Shown piece by piece: positions 1 through 9,736 of a stretch of 64,000 nucleotides of DNA. Source of the stretch: Chondrinema litorale (GTDB taxonomy: Bacteria; Bacteroidota; Bacteroidia; Cytophagales; Flammeovirgaceae); the NCBI RefSeq assembly GCF_026250525.1, contig NZ_CP111043.1, forward strand, positions 4,787,001-4,851,000, written 5' to 3'. Below the pieces are notes generated by a model. It was not told the DNA's origin, ran no database searches, and was given only the letters and a program-made list of their open reading frames with translations. Every line of letters starts with the position of its first letter. The stretch's first letter is position 1. A program made the position numbers and the translations under genes.

Positions 1-1772
1 AGGCAATAACTCACTCTTTCAAGAAAGGCTTTTTCTAGCTCAGTATCATTAAAAAAGTTTCTACCTGTTCGCGTATAACAAATGCCTATTCCTTCATCTT
101 CAACACCGAAGCGTTTAAGTGCTGTTTCTTCATCTTTACAAACCACTAATACAGCTCTTGAGCCCATGTGCTTTTCTTCGCAAATCACATTTTTCACTCC
201 ACGCTTTCTATAATAGTTCAATGCTTGTTCTGGATATTCCAGATAATCAGGTAATGTACTCGTACCACAAGGCGACATAGTTGGTGGCAAGTACATCAGC
301 CATTTCGGATTGATGGCAAAACGACTCATTACTTCCAATGCAGCAATCGAGTTTTCTTCCCTAATCGTAATATTGTTTCTTAGCCTTGTTTGTACAATTC
401 TTTTACCTGTTACATCTTCAATGTTCAATAAGTCATCATACAATTGTTGAGAAGATAGTTCTGAATTATCTTTTAAAGGATTGACATGCAAAGGTCTCAC
501 AGGTTCACAATACACTTCTTTGGCATCAACAGCGACCAACTCTTCTTCTGGATAGCGTAATGCGGTAAGCTTACCACCAAAAACACATCCAGTATCAATA
601 TCTATTGTCTTATTAAACCACTCCGCTTCTGGCACTGGCGTATGTCCATAAATTACTTTTGCTGCACCTCTGTATTCTTTCGCCCAATTGTACCTCACTG
701 GTAAACCAAATTCGTCTATTTCGCCTGTCGTTTCTCCATACAAACAGAAAGAGCGAACTGCTCCAGAACCTCTGCCCTGCATTTCTTCAATTAAGCCAGC
801 ATGAGCGACTACCAATTTACCGCCATCTAATACATAATGGCTTCTGAGATTGTAGATAAACTCTTTTACTTCTCTTTTAAATTCATCGGTTTCAGATGCC
901 AGTTGTTCAATGGTTTCTTGCAAACCGTGCTTGATCTGCACTTTTTTGCCATTGAGGTATTTATTGAGTTTTACATCGTGATTGCCCGGAACACAAAGTG
1001 CTGAACCAGTATTCACCATACTCATTGCCAGTTTTAATACTTGTGGCGAAGCTGGACCACGATCGACCAAATCGCCCAAGAAAACGGCTTTTCTACCTGC
1101 TGGCGGAGTTACCTTTATGCCAAACTGTTTGTTATCATATTCAACTTGTTCAAGTTGGTAATTTAACTTTTGAAGTAACAAGACCAACTCATCGTAGCAA
1201 CCATGAACGTCTCCTATTATATCAAATGGACCTGTTTCTTCTTTTTTGTTTGTATAAAGTTTATCTCTATTGATGTTGCTTAAAGCATTAATTTCTTCCT
1301 CTGATTTAAAATGGAAGATATGCCTAAAGCCTTCTAACTTCAACTTCTTCACCGAACGCTTTAAATCCAGTCGCTGATTTCTAATTACATGGTTACCCAA
1401 ATTTCTGTCTGTTCTGTTTTTGTTTCTTTCAGCACAAACACTTTCTGGTAAATCCAAGACGATTGCTACAGGCAAGCAATGGAATTTTCTCGCTAGTGCA
1501 ACCAGACTGTTTCTTGAAGCTTTCTGCACATTGGTCGCATCAATTACAGTTAGCAAACCATTTTTTAATCTTTTGGCAGCAATGTAATTCAATACATCAA
1601 AAGCATCGTCTGTAGCTTTCTGGTTATTTTCATCATCAGAAACCAAGGCTCTGCAATAATCTGATGAGAGCACTTCTGTTTCTTTGAAATGTTTTTTAGC
1701 AAAACTACTTTTACCGGAGCCAGAAGCTCCTATTAAAACAACAAGTGATAATTCGGGTATCTTAATTTCCAT
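1..1772 (-). CDS. pnkp: Polynucleotide kinase-phosphatase (bacterial Pnkp), 3' end cut by window
   Basis: RNA end-healing and sealing enzyme that partners Hen1. About 590 residues are visible from an ATG at 1772. The N-terminal kinase has a P-loop GASGSGKSSF near residues 15-24. A metallophosphoesterase domain follows with GDVHGCYDEL, GDLVDRGP and GNHD motifs, then GHTPVPEAEW. The C-terminal adenylyltransferase/ligase-like domain shows an EEKHMGSRA motif whose Lys would be adenylylated. This kinase-phosphatase-ligase order is the known bacterial Pnkp architecture, and family members run to about 850 residues, so roughly 250 residues lie outside the window. The start overlaps the 3' end of hen1 by 11 bp, so the two are translationally coupled. 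Identification is secure; only the C-terminus is unseen. Confidence 0.95.
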   Translation of the reverse strand, partial: MEIKIPELSLVVLIGASGSGKSSFAKKHFKETEVLSSDYCRALVSDDENNQKATDDAFDVLNYIAAKRLKNGLLTVIDATNVQKASRNSLVALARKFHCLPVAIVLDLPESVCAERNKNRTDRNLGNHVIRNQRLDLKRSVKKLKLEGFRHIFHFKSEEEINALSNINRDKLYTNKKEETGPFDIIGDVHGCYDELVLLLQKLNYQLEQVEYDNKQFGIKVTPPAGRKAVFLGDLVDRGPASPQVLKLAMSMVNTGSALCVPGNHDVKLNKYLNGKKVQIKHGLQETIEQLASETDEFKREVKEFIYNLRSHYVLDGGKLVVAHAGLIEEMQGRGSGAVRSFCLYGETTGEIDEFGLPVRYNWAKEYRGAAKVIYGHTPVPEAEWFNKTIDIDTGCVFGGKLTALRYPEEELVAVDAKEVYCEPVRPLHVNPLKDNSELSSQQLYDDLLNIEDVTGKRIVQTRLRNNITIREENSIAALEVMSRFAINPKWLMYLPPTMSPCGTSTLPDYLEYPEQALNYYRKRGVKNVICEEKHMGSRAVLVVCKDEETALKRFGVEDEGIGICYTRTGRNFFNDTELEKAFLERVSYC

Positions 1773-3162
1773 TTTTAAAAACAACCATTTGTGAAGGTGC
1801 ACCAACATTAACTTCTTCGTCTCCTATCGGAAAAATCTCAAAACTGTAAGCGTAATTTTCAGCAATCTTTTCCACCCAATTTTTAAATTCTTCTCTTGTC
1901 CATTCGAAACGGTGGTCGTCATGACGCATCGCATCATCAGACATACCTTCAAACATTGTATTATATTCTTTATTCGGTGTAGTTAGCACCACTACATTGG
2001 GTTTGGCAAACTCAAAAAGCACTCTTTCAAAAGCTTTCAACCTGTTTAAATCCATATGCTCAATTACCTCTACCACTGCCGCAGCATCAAAACCGGCTAA
2101 TCGCTGATCTCTGTAAGTAAGCGAACCTTGAAATAGATTTAACTTTTCTTGCATTCTCGGAGCCAACTCATCGAAATGCAAATTTTGCTTTGCCTTTATC
2201 AATTCTCTGTAACTCACATCCATTCCATGAATCTCCGAAAACTGCTTATGCTTCATAAGTAACTTAATCAACTTGCCCTCGCCACAACCAAGATCGAGTA
2301 TGCGAGCCGCAGAAGTTTCAAGCAATTTTTCTACTACCAGATTTAATCGTTTCTGATGTAAAGTTTCTTTTTTCTTCTTTAATTCTGTATTTACTGCTTG
2401 ATCCTCATTTTCCAAAATACCTTCTTCTTCATTAATTCTAGAGAAAGCTTCGCGAGTTAGTGATTTCAAATTGAGCAAATACCTGCGAGTTATATTATCT
2501 TTTTTAGGATGAGCATGCAACCAACCTTCACCTCTTTTTAAAAGCTTTTCAACTTCATCTTCACTTACAAAATAATGTTTATCATTATCTAATGCAGGAA
2601 TGAGCACATACAAGTGAGAAAGCAAATCTTTTACTGTCACCATGTTTTTAAGCACTACAGAATAATACTTGCTATCGCCCCATTCTTTAAATTTTTCATC
2701 TAATCGATGGCGCTTAACCTCCACATCGTAACCTAAAGGCTCAAACAAATTTCTGATAAGTGTTTCTCCACCGGCAGGGGCTGGCAAAGTGGGTATTTCT
2801 ACTTCAATAGGCAGCTTTTGATCGATAAGCTCTGGTTTATCTTTACATTTGCCATTCATTGCTGAAGAAAAAGCTTTAGACAAAGCCACACTCATTAAAG
2901 ACGAAACCACATAAGGTCTATCATTTACATAATGCCCCAAAGCAAAACCTTCATTACCTTTCACTTTTGCCTTCTTCACCATATCCACAGAATCTATATC
3001 CAAGAGGATACTAACAGTGGCTTTTTCTTCGGTACATTCGGGATAAAAAATATGCACTTTACCAACAGATAAATCTACACTTTGAAATCGATCTGGATGT
3101 TTGTGAAGCAAATAACCTAGATCAGTTGCAGGATAATGTGTGGTAGTAATATTTAACAACAT
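1762..3162 (-). CDS. hen1: Hen1, 3'-terminal RNA ribose 2'-O-methyltransferase
   Basis: Methylates the 2'-OH at the 3' end of cleaved RNA during Pnkp/Hen1 repair, which protects the repaired junction from being cut again. The 466-residue protein has the bacterial Hen1 N-terminal domain (about residues 1-245) and a C-terminal SAM methyltransferase. The SAM loop ILDLGCGEG lies at 288-296. The metal-binding set specific to Hen1 is present as EVIEH (E365, E368, H369) plus H417 in DDHRFEW. Length and residue spacing match described bacterial Hen1 proteins. It is the first gene of a two-gene operon with pnkp. No separate Rnl-type ligase gene is visible beside it, so this looks like the two-gene version of the system. 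Confidence 0.95.
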   Translation of the reverse strand: MLLNITTTHYPATDLGYLLHKHPDRFQSVDLSVGKVHIFYPECTEEKATVSILLDIDSVDMVKKAKVKGNEGFALGHYVNDRPYVVSSLMSVALSKAFSSAMNGKCKDKPELIDQKLPIEVEIPTLPAPAGGETLIRNLFEPLGYDVEVKRHRLDEKFKEWGDSKYYSVVLKNMVTVKDLLSHLYVLIPALDNDKHYFVSEDEVEKLLKRGEGWLHAHPKKDNITRRYLLNLKSLTREAFSRINEEEGILENEDQAVNTELKKKKETLHQKRLNLVVEKLLETSAARILDLGCGEGKLIKLLMKHKQFSEIHGMDVSYRELIKAKQNLHFDELAPRMQEKLNLFQGSLTYRDQRLAGFDAAAVVEVIEHMDLNRLKAFERVLFEFAKPNVVVLTTPNKEYNTMFEGMSDDAMRHDDHRFEWTREEFKNWVEKIAENYAYSFEIFPIGDEEVNVGAPSQMVVFKNGN

Positions 3163-3355
3163 AGAACTATTTTTAATAATATTCTGATCGCATAATTAAA
3201 CAGAATATCAATAGATCACCAATCTTATTGATAAAATTTGGGTAGGCAGTTTGTTTACAAAACTTAATTTGTTTGAAATTGATGGAATGAGTGAGGGTTG
3301 TTTGTAATGTAAAAATTATAATACCTTCAACTTGATTAAGTAAGTGTATAACCTT

Positions 3356-4687
3356 CTACTTGCTCCTGCAATAAGCCCGTAACTTTTTGATAAACTCAGG
3401 TTGGTGTGGCTGATAAAAAGCCTCATCAATTAGGTTCATATCTTTATATATTAAGATATACCGAGGTACAGACTTTAATTCTAATAGCTGAAAAAATTCT
3501 TGAGAGCCAAAGTAATCTTTAGGAAGGTGGTAGCTATTTTTCAAATTTAAGCTTTGACTCATTTCTTGCCATTTCTGCTCGTATTCATTTTGGTCAAGAC
3601 TAATATTAATTACTTGCAAATTTTCAGGCAGGTCGAGGTCCTCTATTATTTTAAAACCTTCTATACATGGCTTGCACCAAGTAGCCCAAAAATCCAGCAA
3701 GTAAAAATCGGCTGGAATTTTTTTAGTAATTTGTTCAATGCTGAAGTCATCCTGGAAAACATCTTGTAGCGTCAATTTTTGAAGTTGCTTTTTGAAGGCC
3801 ACTTTATCTACTGGTAAAATATTTTTTCTTATACGGTCGGGATTACTCTTGTAAAACTCTGATGTTATAAACCAGTCAATTAAGGGTTGATATTTTGGGT
3901 TATCTTTAAATGCTTTATTACTTAAAAAACTATAAGTACCAATAGAGAAATATTTGATAAATGCATCACTATAATTCTCTGTATTTAAATGCTCAAAATT
4001 TAGGCTATCAAAATTATTTTTGATGTATACAAAAAATAACCCCCTCATGTTTTGGACAAATAAAGTTGAATCACTGACATTATGTAAAAACTCATGTAGG
4101 TTTGAATCATCAGGGGCTAAAAGTTGTAGAGTATTGTAATATTTTATAGTGTTCAACTTTGTTAAAAAAGGATCGCTTTTATAAGTCTTGTTGTAGGATA
4201 GATACAGTTTTTTAAGCTCCTCTTTTTCCTTTTCTATATTATAATTGCGATTCTTAACTCTATCTTTTCTAACAAACCTCGACATAAATTCATCATAATT
4301 TCTGTCAAAAGCTGAATGGTCAGCTATGGATTGACTTGCTGGAATTAGAGTTTTGTTCTGCGGTTCATATTCAAAGTTTACCTCACTATATTGTTCATCA
4401 ACTATGAAATATTGGTGAACTTTTGCTAGCGTACTAAAATATAGTATTTCTTGATGCACTTGCGTTCGAGGAATATATTGTTTGATAGTTTTTGTATCTG
4501 CTGTAGTGTTTTGGAAATCTACAGGATATGCAACTAAATTGTCATTATATAGATTTAATAAAAACCCTGTTTTTGCGGGTAATTCTATTGATATTAAGAT
4601 GTGATTTGTATCATCTTGACAATGGCCTTTTAGCTTTATACTTAGCAATAGTATAATTACAAAAATGTATTTGTTTAAGTTTAGCAT
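3356..4687 (-). CDS. TlpA-like thioredoxin-fold protein, exported
   Basis: A likely periplasmic thiol-disulfide protein of about 443 residues. I start it at the ATG at 4687 because the following residues form a clean signal peptide (LNKYIFVIILLLSI, ending near GHCQ); the open frame extends upstream to 4795 but that part looks non-coding. The C-terminal ~120 residues are a thioredoxin domain with the active site WCKPC (first Cys near residue 338) and a cis-Pro in SVPRY. The first ~300 residues are a poorly conserved helical region, as in many Bacteroidota TlpA/DUF4369-type proteins. It is divergent from the TPM gene with a 138-bp gap. The specific partner is unknown. Confidence 0.85.
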   Translation of the reverse strand: MLNLNKYIFVIILLLSIKLKGHCQDDTNHILISIELPAKTGFLLNLYNDNLVAYPVDFQNTTADTKTIKQYIPRTQVHQEILYFSTLAKVHQYFIVDEQYSEVNFEYEPQNKTLIPASQSIADHSAFDRNYDEFMSRFVRKDRVKNRNYNIEKEKEELKKLYLSYNKTYKSDPFLTKLNTIKYYNTLQLLAPDDSNLHEFLHNVSDSTLFVQNMRGLFFVYIKNNFDSLNFEHLNTENYSDAFIKYFSIGTYSFLSNKAFKDNPKYQPLIDWFITSEFYKSNPDRIRKNILPVDKVAFKKQLQKLTLQDVFQDDFSIEQITKKIPADFYLLDFWATWCKPCIEGFKIIEDLDLPENLQVINISLDQNEYEQKWQEMSQSLNLKNSYHLPKDYFGSQEFFQLLELKSVPRYILIYKDMNLIDEAFYQPHQPEFIKKLRAYCRSK

Positions 4688-4825
4688 AAATAAACCTAGT
4701 GATAAAATCACTTTTTTTTGGTATAAAACCCAAAAATGTTGGCATTTTAGAGTAAAAAAAGTCAAATATTTAGTAGGAATATACATTAACATCATATTTC
4801 AATCAGCTCACATTCAAACTCGATT

Positions 4826-5554
4826 ATGAAAGTAATTTCATTTTTTATATTCTTTATTTCTTTCAACTATTGTATTGCCCAGTCGATAAAAGAATATGCC
4901 GAATCATTTAAAAGTAAAGGTTCTGTAAATGACTATGCTGACCTATTAAATACAGAAGAAGAAAATGATTTAACCAAACAAATTGATTCACTTAAAAACC
5001 TTTCAAAAGTTGAATATGCTGTTTGCATTTTGGAAGAATTAAAAGGCTATGACAAAAGGGAACTCGCAACTGCTATCGGTAATAGCTGGGGAGTTGGTCA
5101 AAGCGATAAAAACAATGGTGTACTTATATTAATTTCGAAATTAGATAAAGAAGTCTTTGTTGCAACTGGTACTGGTACAGAAAAACACTTAGCTAATGAG
5201 GAAGTCCAAAGTATCATTGACATTTACATTTTACCTGAATTAAAAAATGGGCATTTCTATAATGGAATATCAAATGGTATTTCTCACATTGAATTAAAAC
5301 TGAATGAAACTAACATAGCTAGTTCTAATAAAGCTAATTACTGGAAATATTCACTACTAATTATTTTAATTGTTGGGCTCCTTGCTTATATAATTTACGA
5401 TTACAAAAAAATAGGTGGGTTTGATCCAGAAACCAAGAAGTATTCAAAAAAACGATTTGGAAATTTTGGTGGATTTAATGGAGGTGACACTGGAGGAGGA
5501 AGTTTCGGTGGCGGAGGTGCAGGTGGTAGCTATGGAGGAGATGGTGGCGATTAA
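4826..5554 (+). CDS. TPM-domain (YgcG/Psb32-like) membrane-anchored protein
   Basis: A 242-residue exported protein. It has a signal peptide (residues 1-18, ending CIAQ), a TPM domain (about 35-155) with the typical VGQSDKNNGVLILI and ATGTGTE segments, one membrane helix near 173-193 and a glycine-rich tail ending GGSYGGDGGD. TPM proteins have been linked to envelope stress and to photosystem repair, and some members show weak phosphatase activity; no function can be assigned here. It stands alone, transcribed away from the TlpA-like gene. Confidence 0.85.
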   Translation: MKVISFFIFFISFNYCIAQSIKEYAESFKSKGSVNDYADLLNTEEENDLTKQIDSLKNLSKVEYAVCILEELKGYDKRELATAIGNSWGVGQSDKNNGVLILISKLDKEVFVATGTGTEKHLANEEVQSIIDIYILPELKNGHFYNGISNGISHIELKLNETNIASSNKANYWKYSLLIILIVGLLAYIIYDYKKIGGFDPETKKYSKKRFGNFGGFNGGDTGGGSFGGGGAGGSYGGDGGD

Positions 5555-5818
5555 ATAAACCTAGTGATATTTATGAGTGAAAATCAAGATGATCGGAAAC
5601 CCAATAAAACCACCTAAAGAAAGCTTTCTAAAAATTAGTAGTATCAATCGATCATATACATTGTTTCCAAAAACAAAGCCTTAATTCCATGTTTTAAAGA
5701 ATAGCTTTTTTTTTGATGCCTTTCATTCTTATTTTAAATGAGAATAAATTAAATAATACCGCTATTTATGGTATTAGCTAGTCTCTTTAATAGTATAAAG
5801 ACATTAAATTATGAGTTA

Positions 5819-6349
5819 ATGAAAATGCTTATATTAGTTGCATTGCAATTATCTGTGAGTGTAGCTCTGTTTGCTCAAGATGATGATGAACTCATTGATG
5901 AAAGACCATTAAATAGCATCAGTCTAAATTTACTTGGAGATGCCTCATTAATTTCAATAAATTATAAAAGGCAATTTATAATCAATCCGTCTTTCATTTT
6001 AACCAGTAAATTAGGTGCTGGATTTAATAAAGAATTTCAACTGAATCTTTGTTTTTCAGGTTCATGTACCAATTCACCATCACCTGAAATTTTTTTTACT
6101 ATACCACATCACATTACTGGAAATATAGGAAAAGAGCGACACTTCTTTGAGTTTGGATTAGGCGGCACGAATATAGTGGGAAATACCAGCCAACCATATC
6201 TATTTTATCCAATAATTGGATATAGACTCTCACCAGAAGAAGCCGACAATATTAATTTCAGAATATTTTTACAAGTTCCATTTTCAGGACTAGATACAGA
6301 TAAGATCCTCTTTAGTCCTCTAGGGTTAAATTTTGGAATCAGTTTTTAA
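5819..6349 (+). CDS. Hypothetical exported protein, probable small outer-membrane beta-barrel
   Basis: About 176 residues from the ATG at 5819. That start gives a clear signal peptide (MKMLILVALQLSVSVALFAQ); an upstream in-frame ATG at 5768 adds 17 residues without a purpose. The mature part has alternating hydrophobic and polar stretches (for example SLNLLGDASLISINYKRQF and a terminal LGLNFGISF) ending in Phe, which suggests a small beta-barrel. Two cysteines sit close together in CFSGSCTN. I do not recognise the family. Confidence 0.65.
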   Translation: MKMLILVALQLSVSVALFAQDDDELIDERPLNSISLNLLGDASLISINYKRQFIINPSFILTSKLGAGFNKEFQLNLCFSGSCTNSPSPEIFFTIPHHITGNIGKERHFFEFGLGGTNIVGNTSQPYLFYPIIGYRLSPEEADNINFRIFLQVPFSGLDTDKILFSPLGLNFGISF

Positions 6350-6399
6350 AAACCCTCATCACTTATATCTTGTTATTATTGTAAAAACAGGATATAAAA

Positions 6400-6831
6400 A
6401 TGAATAACATATTAGTTTCCATCGACTTTGATGATTGCGATCAACTTATAATTGATAAAGCAATTGAACTAGGTAAAGCTTTTAATGCTAAGTTATGGGT
6501 GATTCATATCGCTGCACCAGACCCCGATTTTGTTGGTTATGATGCAGGCCCACAAAACGAAAGGGATTTTAGAGCCAATACCCTCAAGAAAGAACATAAG
6601 CAATTAAATGATTATGCGCTCCAAATAAATGCGCAAGGTATAAAAACTGAAAGTCTGCTCATCCAAGGCTCTACTATTGAAATGGTAATTGAAGAGGCCA
6701 AGAAATTAAATGCAGACTTAATTATTATTGGTCACCAAGAACACAGTTTCTTTTACAAAGCATTCTTTGGTAGTGTGTCTGAGCAAATTATTAACAAGTC
6801 TAAGATTCCCGTTCTGGTTGTTCCTATGTAA
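6400..6831 (+). CDS. Universal stress protein (UspA family)
   Basis: A 143-residue single-domain Usp protein. It starts with the strand MNNILVSIDFDD, has the middle segment ADLIIIGHQEH, and ends SKIPVLVVPM as is standard for the family. The ATP-binding G-x2-G-x9-G-S/T motif is only partly kept (GHQEH, then FFGSVSE), so nucleotide binding is uncertain. It lies tail to tail with rnfA, 17 bp apart. Confidence 0.9.
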   Translation: MNNILVSIDFDDCDQLIIDKAIELGKAFNAKLWVIHIAAPDPDFVGYDAGPQNERDFRANTLKKEHKQLNDYALQINAQGIKTESLLIQGSTIEMVIEEAKKLNADLIIIGHQEHSFFYKAFFGSVSEQIINKSKIPVLVVPM

Positions 6832-6848
6832 ATCACCAACTATTTTGC

Positions 6849-7421
6849 TTAAACCATTCCTGAGAATCCCATAAATGCCATAGAAAGTATACCTGCTACT
6901 AATAATGCAGCGGGTACGCCCTTCATGCCTTCTGGTAACTCTGAGAATTCGAGTCTTTCTCTTATTCCGGCAAAAAGTACGATGGCTAAACCAAACCCAG
7001 CAGCACTAGACACCGCAAAAATGACACTTTGTAACAAGTTAAAATCTTTTTGCACAACCAAAAGAGCCACACCTAAAATCGCACAGTTGGTAGTGATTAA
7101 TGGAAGAAATACACCCAAAGCCTGATACATGGCAGGGCTCACTTTTTTAAGTATAATTTCTACCATTTGCACCAGCGAAGCGATAATGAGAATGTAAGCC
7201 ACTGTTTGCAAAAATGTGATACCGAAAGGTTCGAGCACATAGTGTTGCAACAAGTAAGTTACGATGGTGGCGATAGTCATTACAAACATAACAGCTCCAC
7301 TCATCCCAATTGCGGTTGAACTCTTACCAGAAACACCAAGGAAAGGACAAATTCCCAAAAATTGTGAGAAGATGATGTTATTAATAAATATCGCGGATAT
7401 GATGATGATAAAATATTCCAT
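6849..7421 (-). CDS. rnfA: Electron transport complex subunit RnfA
   Basis: Integral membrane subunit of the ion-translocating ferredoxin:NAD+ oxidoreductase. It has 190 residues, the usual RnfA length, with six predicted hydrophobic helices and the family signature NNIIFSQFLGICPFLGVS near the N-terminus. It is the last gene of the operon, 50 bp after rnfE, and meets the stress-protein gene convergently. RnfA and RnfE are inverted-topology paralogues that form the membrane core around a metal cluster. Confidence 0.95.
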   Translation of the reverse strand: MEYFIIIISAIFINNIIFSQFLGICPFLGVSGKSSTAIGMSGAVMFVMTIATIVTYLLQHYVLEPFGITFLQTVAYILIIASLVQMVEIILKKVSPAMYQALGVFLPLITTNCAILGVALLVVQKDFNLLQSVIFAVSSAAGFGLAIVLFAGIRERLEFSELPEGMKGVPAALLVAGILSMAFMGFSGMV

Positions 7422-7471
7422 GACGATGTTATTTTAAAATTTTTATAGTTAGCACAATTCGTTTTGACCAA

Positions 7472-8110
7472 CTATGCGGCTACTTCTTTTTTATTTTCTA
7501 CTGCGGCTTTATCCTGCATTCTTTTATACCAGTTCACAATGGCAATTAAGAATCCCAAAGCGATAAAAGCTCCCGGTGCCAACACAAATACCAATAAGCC
7601 ATCACCTTCCATAAATTTCCAACCGAAGATGGAAAGACTACCGATTACCTCTCTTACAGTTCCTAAAATGGTGAGGGCAAAAGCAAAACCTAACCCCATA
7701 CCCAAACCATCTACCGCAGATGAAGCCACTGTATTTCTTGAAGCAAAAGCTTCCGCTCTACCCAACACGATACAGTTCACCACGATTAATGGAATAAATA
7801 AACCCAATTGTGCATGTAATGCTGGTAAGAAACCTGCCATTACCAAATCGACAATGGTTACGAATGAGGCGATAATTACGATAAATGATGGGATTCTTAC
7901 TTTATCTGGAATCAGGTTTTTAACTAGGGCAATTACCGTGTTAGACATCAGCAATACAAAGGTCGTTGCCAAGCCCATACCCAATCCGTTTATGGCGGTG
8001 GAAGTAACTCCTAATGTTGGGCACAATCCGAGTAATAAACTGAAAACCGGATTTTCACGAATAAAGCCTTTTAAAAAATTTTCTCTGGATGAAATTGTCT
8101 TTTCCATCAT
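7472..8110 (-). CDS. rnfE: Electron transport complex subunit RnfE
   Basis: A 212-residue multi-spanning membrane subunit of Rnf, homologous to NqrD. The conserved segments NPVFSLLLGLCPTLGVT and FIPLIVVNCIVLGRAEAFAS are present. It lies 9 bp after rnfG and 50 bp before rnfA. The start MMEKTISSREN places the charged leader directly before the first helix. Confidence 0.95.
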   Translation of the reverse strand: MMEKTISSRENFLKGFIRENPVFSLLLGLCPTLGVTSTAINGLGMGLATTFVLLMSNTVIALVKNLIPDKVRIPSFIVIIASFVTIVDLVMAGFLPALHAQLGLFIPLIVVNCIVLGRAEAFASRNTVASSAVDGLGMGLGFAFALTILGTVREVIGSLSIFGWKFMEGDGLLVFVLAPGAFIALGFLIAIVNWYKRMQDKAAVENKKEVAA

Positions 8111-8119
8111 TCTAAAATT

Positions 8120-8701
8120 TTAGTTTGCATTTTCTTTCCAGGTGACTAATGCTTTTTCTACAGCCTCGCAAACTGCTCTAGAAGAAATGGTTGCTCCTGA
8201 GATTGCATCAATTTCACCTCCGTCTTTTTTCACTTTTATATCTGAAGAACTTGAAGTAATTCCTTCAAATTGATTTTTAAAATTTTCAGTACTGATTTTT
8301 GAACCGAGACCCGGTGTTTCTTTATGGTCGAGTACGGCAATGTTTTTAACCTCGCCTTGTTGATTGATGCCTACCATTAACCAAATTTCGCCACTATAAC
8401 CTTTGGCAGAAACTGTTTTTACTGCATAACCCAATAATTCATTTTCTTTCTTTACCGGATAAAACAACAAGCTATCTGCCTGACTACTATTGGCTACGGC
8501 AAAACTCACAGCTTCATCAATCGGATTGTTATCAAAACCCGGTAACACATCTGAAATAGCAGCTTTTTGCTTTTCGAGTTGTGCTTTGGCAATGGGACCT
8601 TTTGTTAAATCATACACAAACCCAAGTGATGCTGAAGCCACCAGTGTTACCACTGCCAGTGTTAAAAACATATTGATAAATGAAGATTCTTTCTTTTTCA
8701 T
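8120..8701 (-). CDS. rnfG: Electron transport complex subunit RnfG (FMN-binding)
   Basis: A 193-residue subunit with one N-terminal membrane anchor (residues 11-30) and a periplasmic FMN-binding domain. The covalent flavin attachment motif is SGATISS near residue 167, where FMN joins the Thr by a phosphoester bond. GYSGEIWLMVG and ETPGLGSKI are also typical. Its ATG overlaps the TGA of rnfD (ATGA), so translation is coupled. Confidence 0.95.
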   Translation of the reverse strand: MKKKESSFINMFLTLAVVTLVASASLGFVYDLTKGPIAKAQLEKQKAAISDVLPGFDNNPIDEAVSFAVANSSQADSLLFYPVKKENELLGYAVKTVSAKGYSGEIWLMVGINQQGEVKNIAVLDHKETPGLGSKISTENFKNQFEGITSSSSDIKVKKDGGEIDAISGATISSRAVCEAVEKALVTWKENAN

Positions 8702-9708
8702 TTTCTTGAAGATTTTAATGATGTGGCACCAAAGCGATGTGGTTTAACATATTTGTCGATCATAGGCACAAAGGCATTCATAATGAGAATGGCGAATGAA
8801 ACACCTTCTGGGTAACTACCAAAACATCTGATCAACACAGTGATTAAGCCGATACCTACACCAAAAAGTATTTGACCTTTATGCGTAACTGGCGAGGTTA
8901 CATAATCGGTTGCCATAAAAACAGCACCTAACATCACACCACCAGTTAATAAATGTACCATTGGGTTTAGATACATACCTGGATTAACCAACCAGAAAAT
9001 ACCGCTAAACAAGGCAATCGAAACTAGCATACTCACTGTGGTATGCCATGTAATTATTTTCTTATAGAGCATCCAACCGAAGCCTAGTAAAATGGCTATG
9101 GCAGATATTTCTCCCAAAGAACCTCCTTGATAACCCAAAAGCATTTGTGTGTAACTCGGTGCATTTTCCATCAGGGTTTGTACACTCTCTCCGTTTTTTA
9201 AACCTTCTTTTACCGCTCCTAAAAGTGTGGCTCCGGTTACTCCATCAATCTCAAAAAAAGCATTGGCAGCTAAAGGCCAGCTAGTCATTTGAACTGGAAA
9301 AGAGATGAGAAGGAAAACCCTACCAACCAGTGCCGGATTAAATGGATTTCCACCTAAACCACCAAAAGACATTTTACCGATACCAATGGCGACTAAACTA
9401 CCAATTACGATGATGTACCAAGGCAAGTTAGAAGGCACATTAAAAGCCAATAGTAAACCAGTAATAATCGCCGAACCATCAGACACATCTGGAGTTTCTT
9501 TTAATAGATATTTTTGGATGGCATATTCGAAAACAATACAGGATGCGACTGCAACTGCACTTACATACAAAGCAATGATACCGAAAACATACACTGAAAC
9601 CAGCAAAGCAGGCAGCATGGCAATAATTACACCGTACATGATTTTTTTCACCGACTGTTCCTGATGAACATGGGGAGAAGGAGCTACTGTTAGTAATTTC
9701 GCATTCAT
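8698..9708 (-). CDS. rnfD: Electron transport complex subunit RnfD (FMN-binding membrane protein)
   Basis: A 336-residue polytopic subunit homologous to NqrB. It has about ten hydrophobic segments and the flavinylation motif TGAT in GVTGATLLGA. The N-terminus SPHVHQEQSVKKIMYGVIIAML and the sequence FGGLGGNPFNPALVGRVFLL are family hallmarks. It overlaps rnfG by 4 bp and follows rnfC by 28 bp. Confidence 0.95.
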   Translation of the reverse strand: MNAKLLTVAPSPHVHQEQSVKKIMYGVIIAMLPALLVSVYVFGIIALYVSAVAVASCIVFEYAIQKYLLKETPDVSDGSAIITGLLLAFNVPSNLPWYIIVIGSLVAIGIGKMSFGGLGGNPFNPALVGRVFLLISFPVQMTSWPLAANAFFEIDGVTGATLLGAVKEGLKNGESVQTLMENAPSYTQMLLGYQGGSLGEISAIAILLGFGWMLYKKIITWHTTVSMLVSIALFSGIFWLVNPGMYLNPMVHLLTGGVMLGAVFMATDYVTSPVTHKGQILFGVGIGLITVLIRCFGSYPEGVSFAILIMNAFVPMIDKYVKPHRFGATSLKSSRK

Positions 9709-9736
9709 GACTTTAATTTTTCAAAATCTTATAATC

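Noticed and set aside
659..1273. Short plus-strand frames in the first 1.3 kb
   Set aside because: They are antisense to the pnkp gene, whose frame is continuous through the whole region.
7464..8123. Open frame of 219 codons opposite rnfE
   Set aside because: Antisense shadow of a secure membrane subunit gene; its product is low in complexity.
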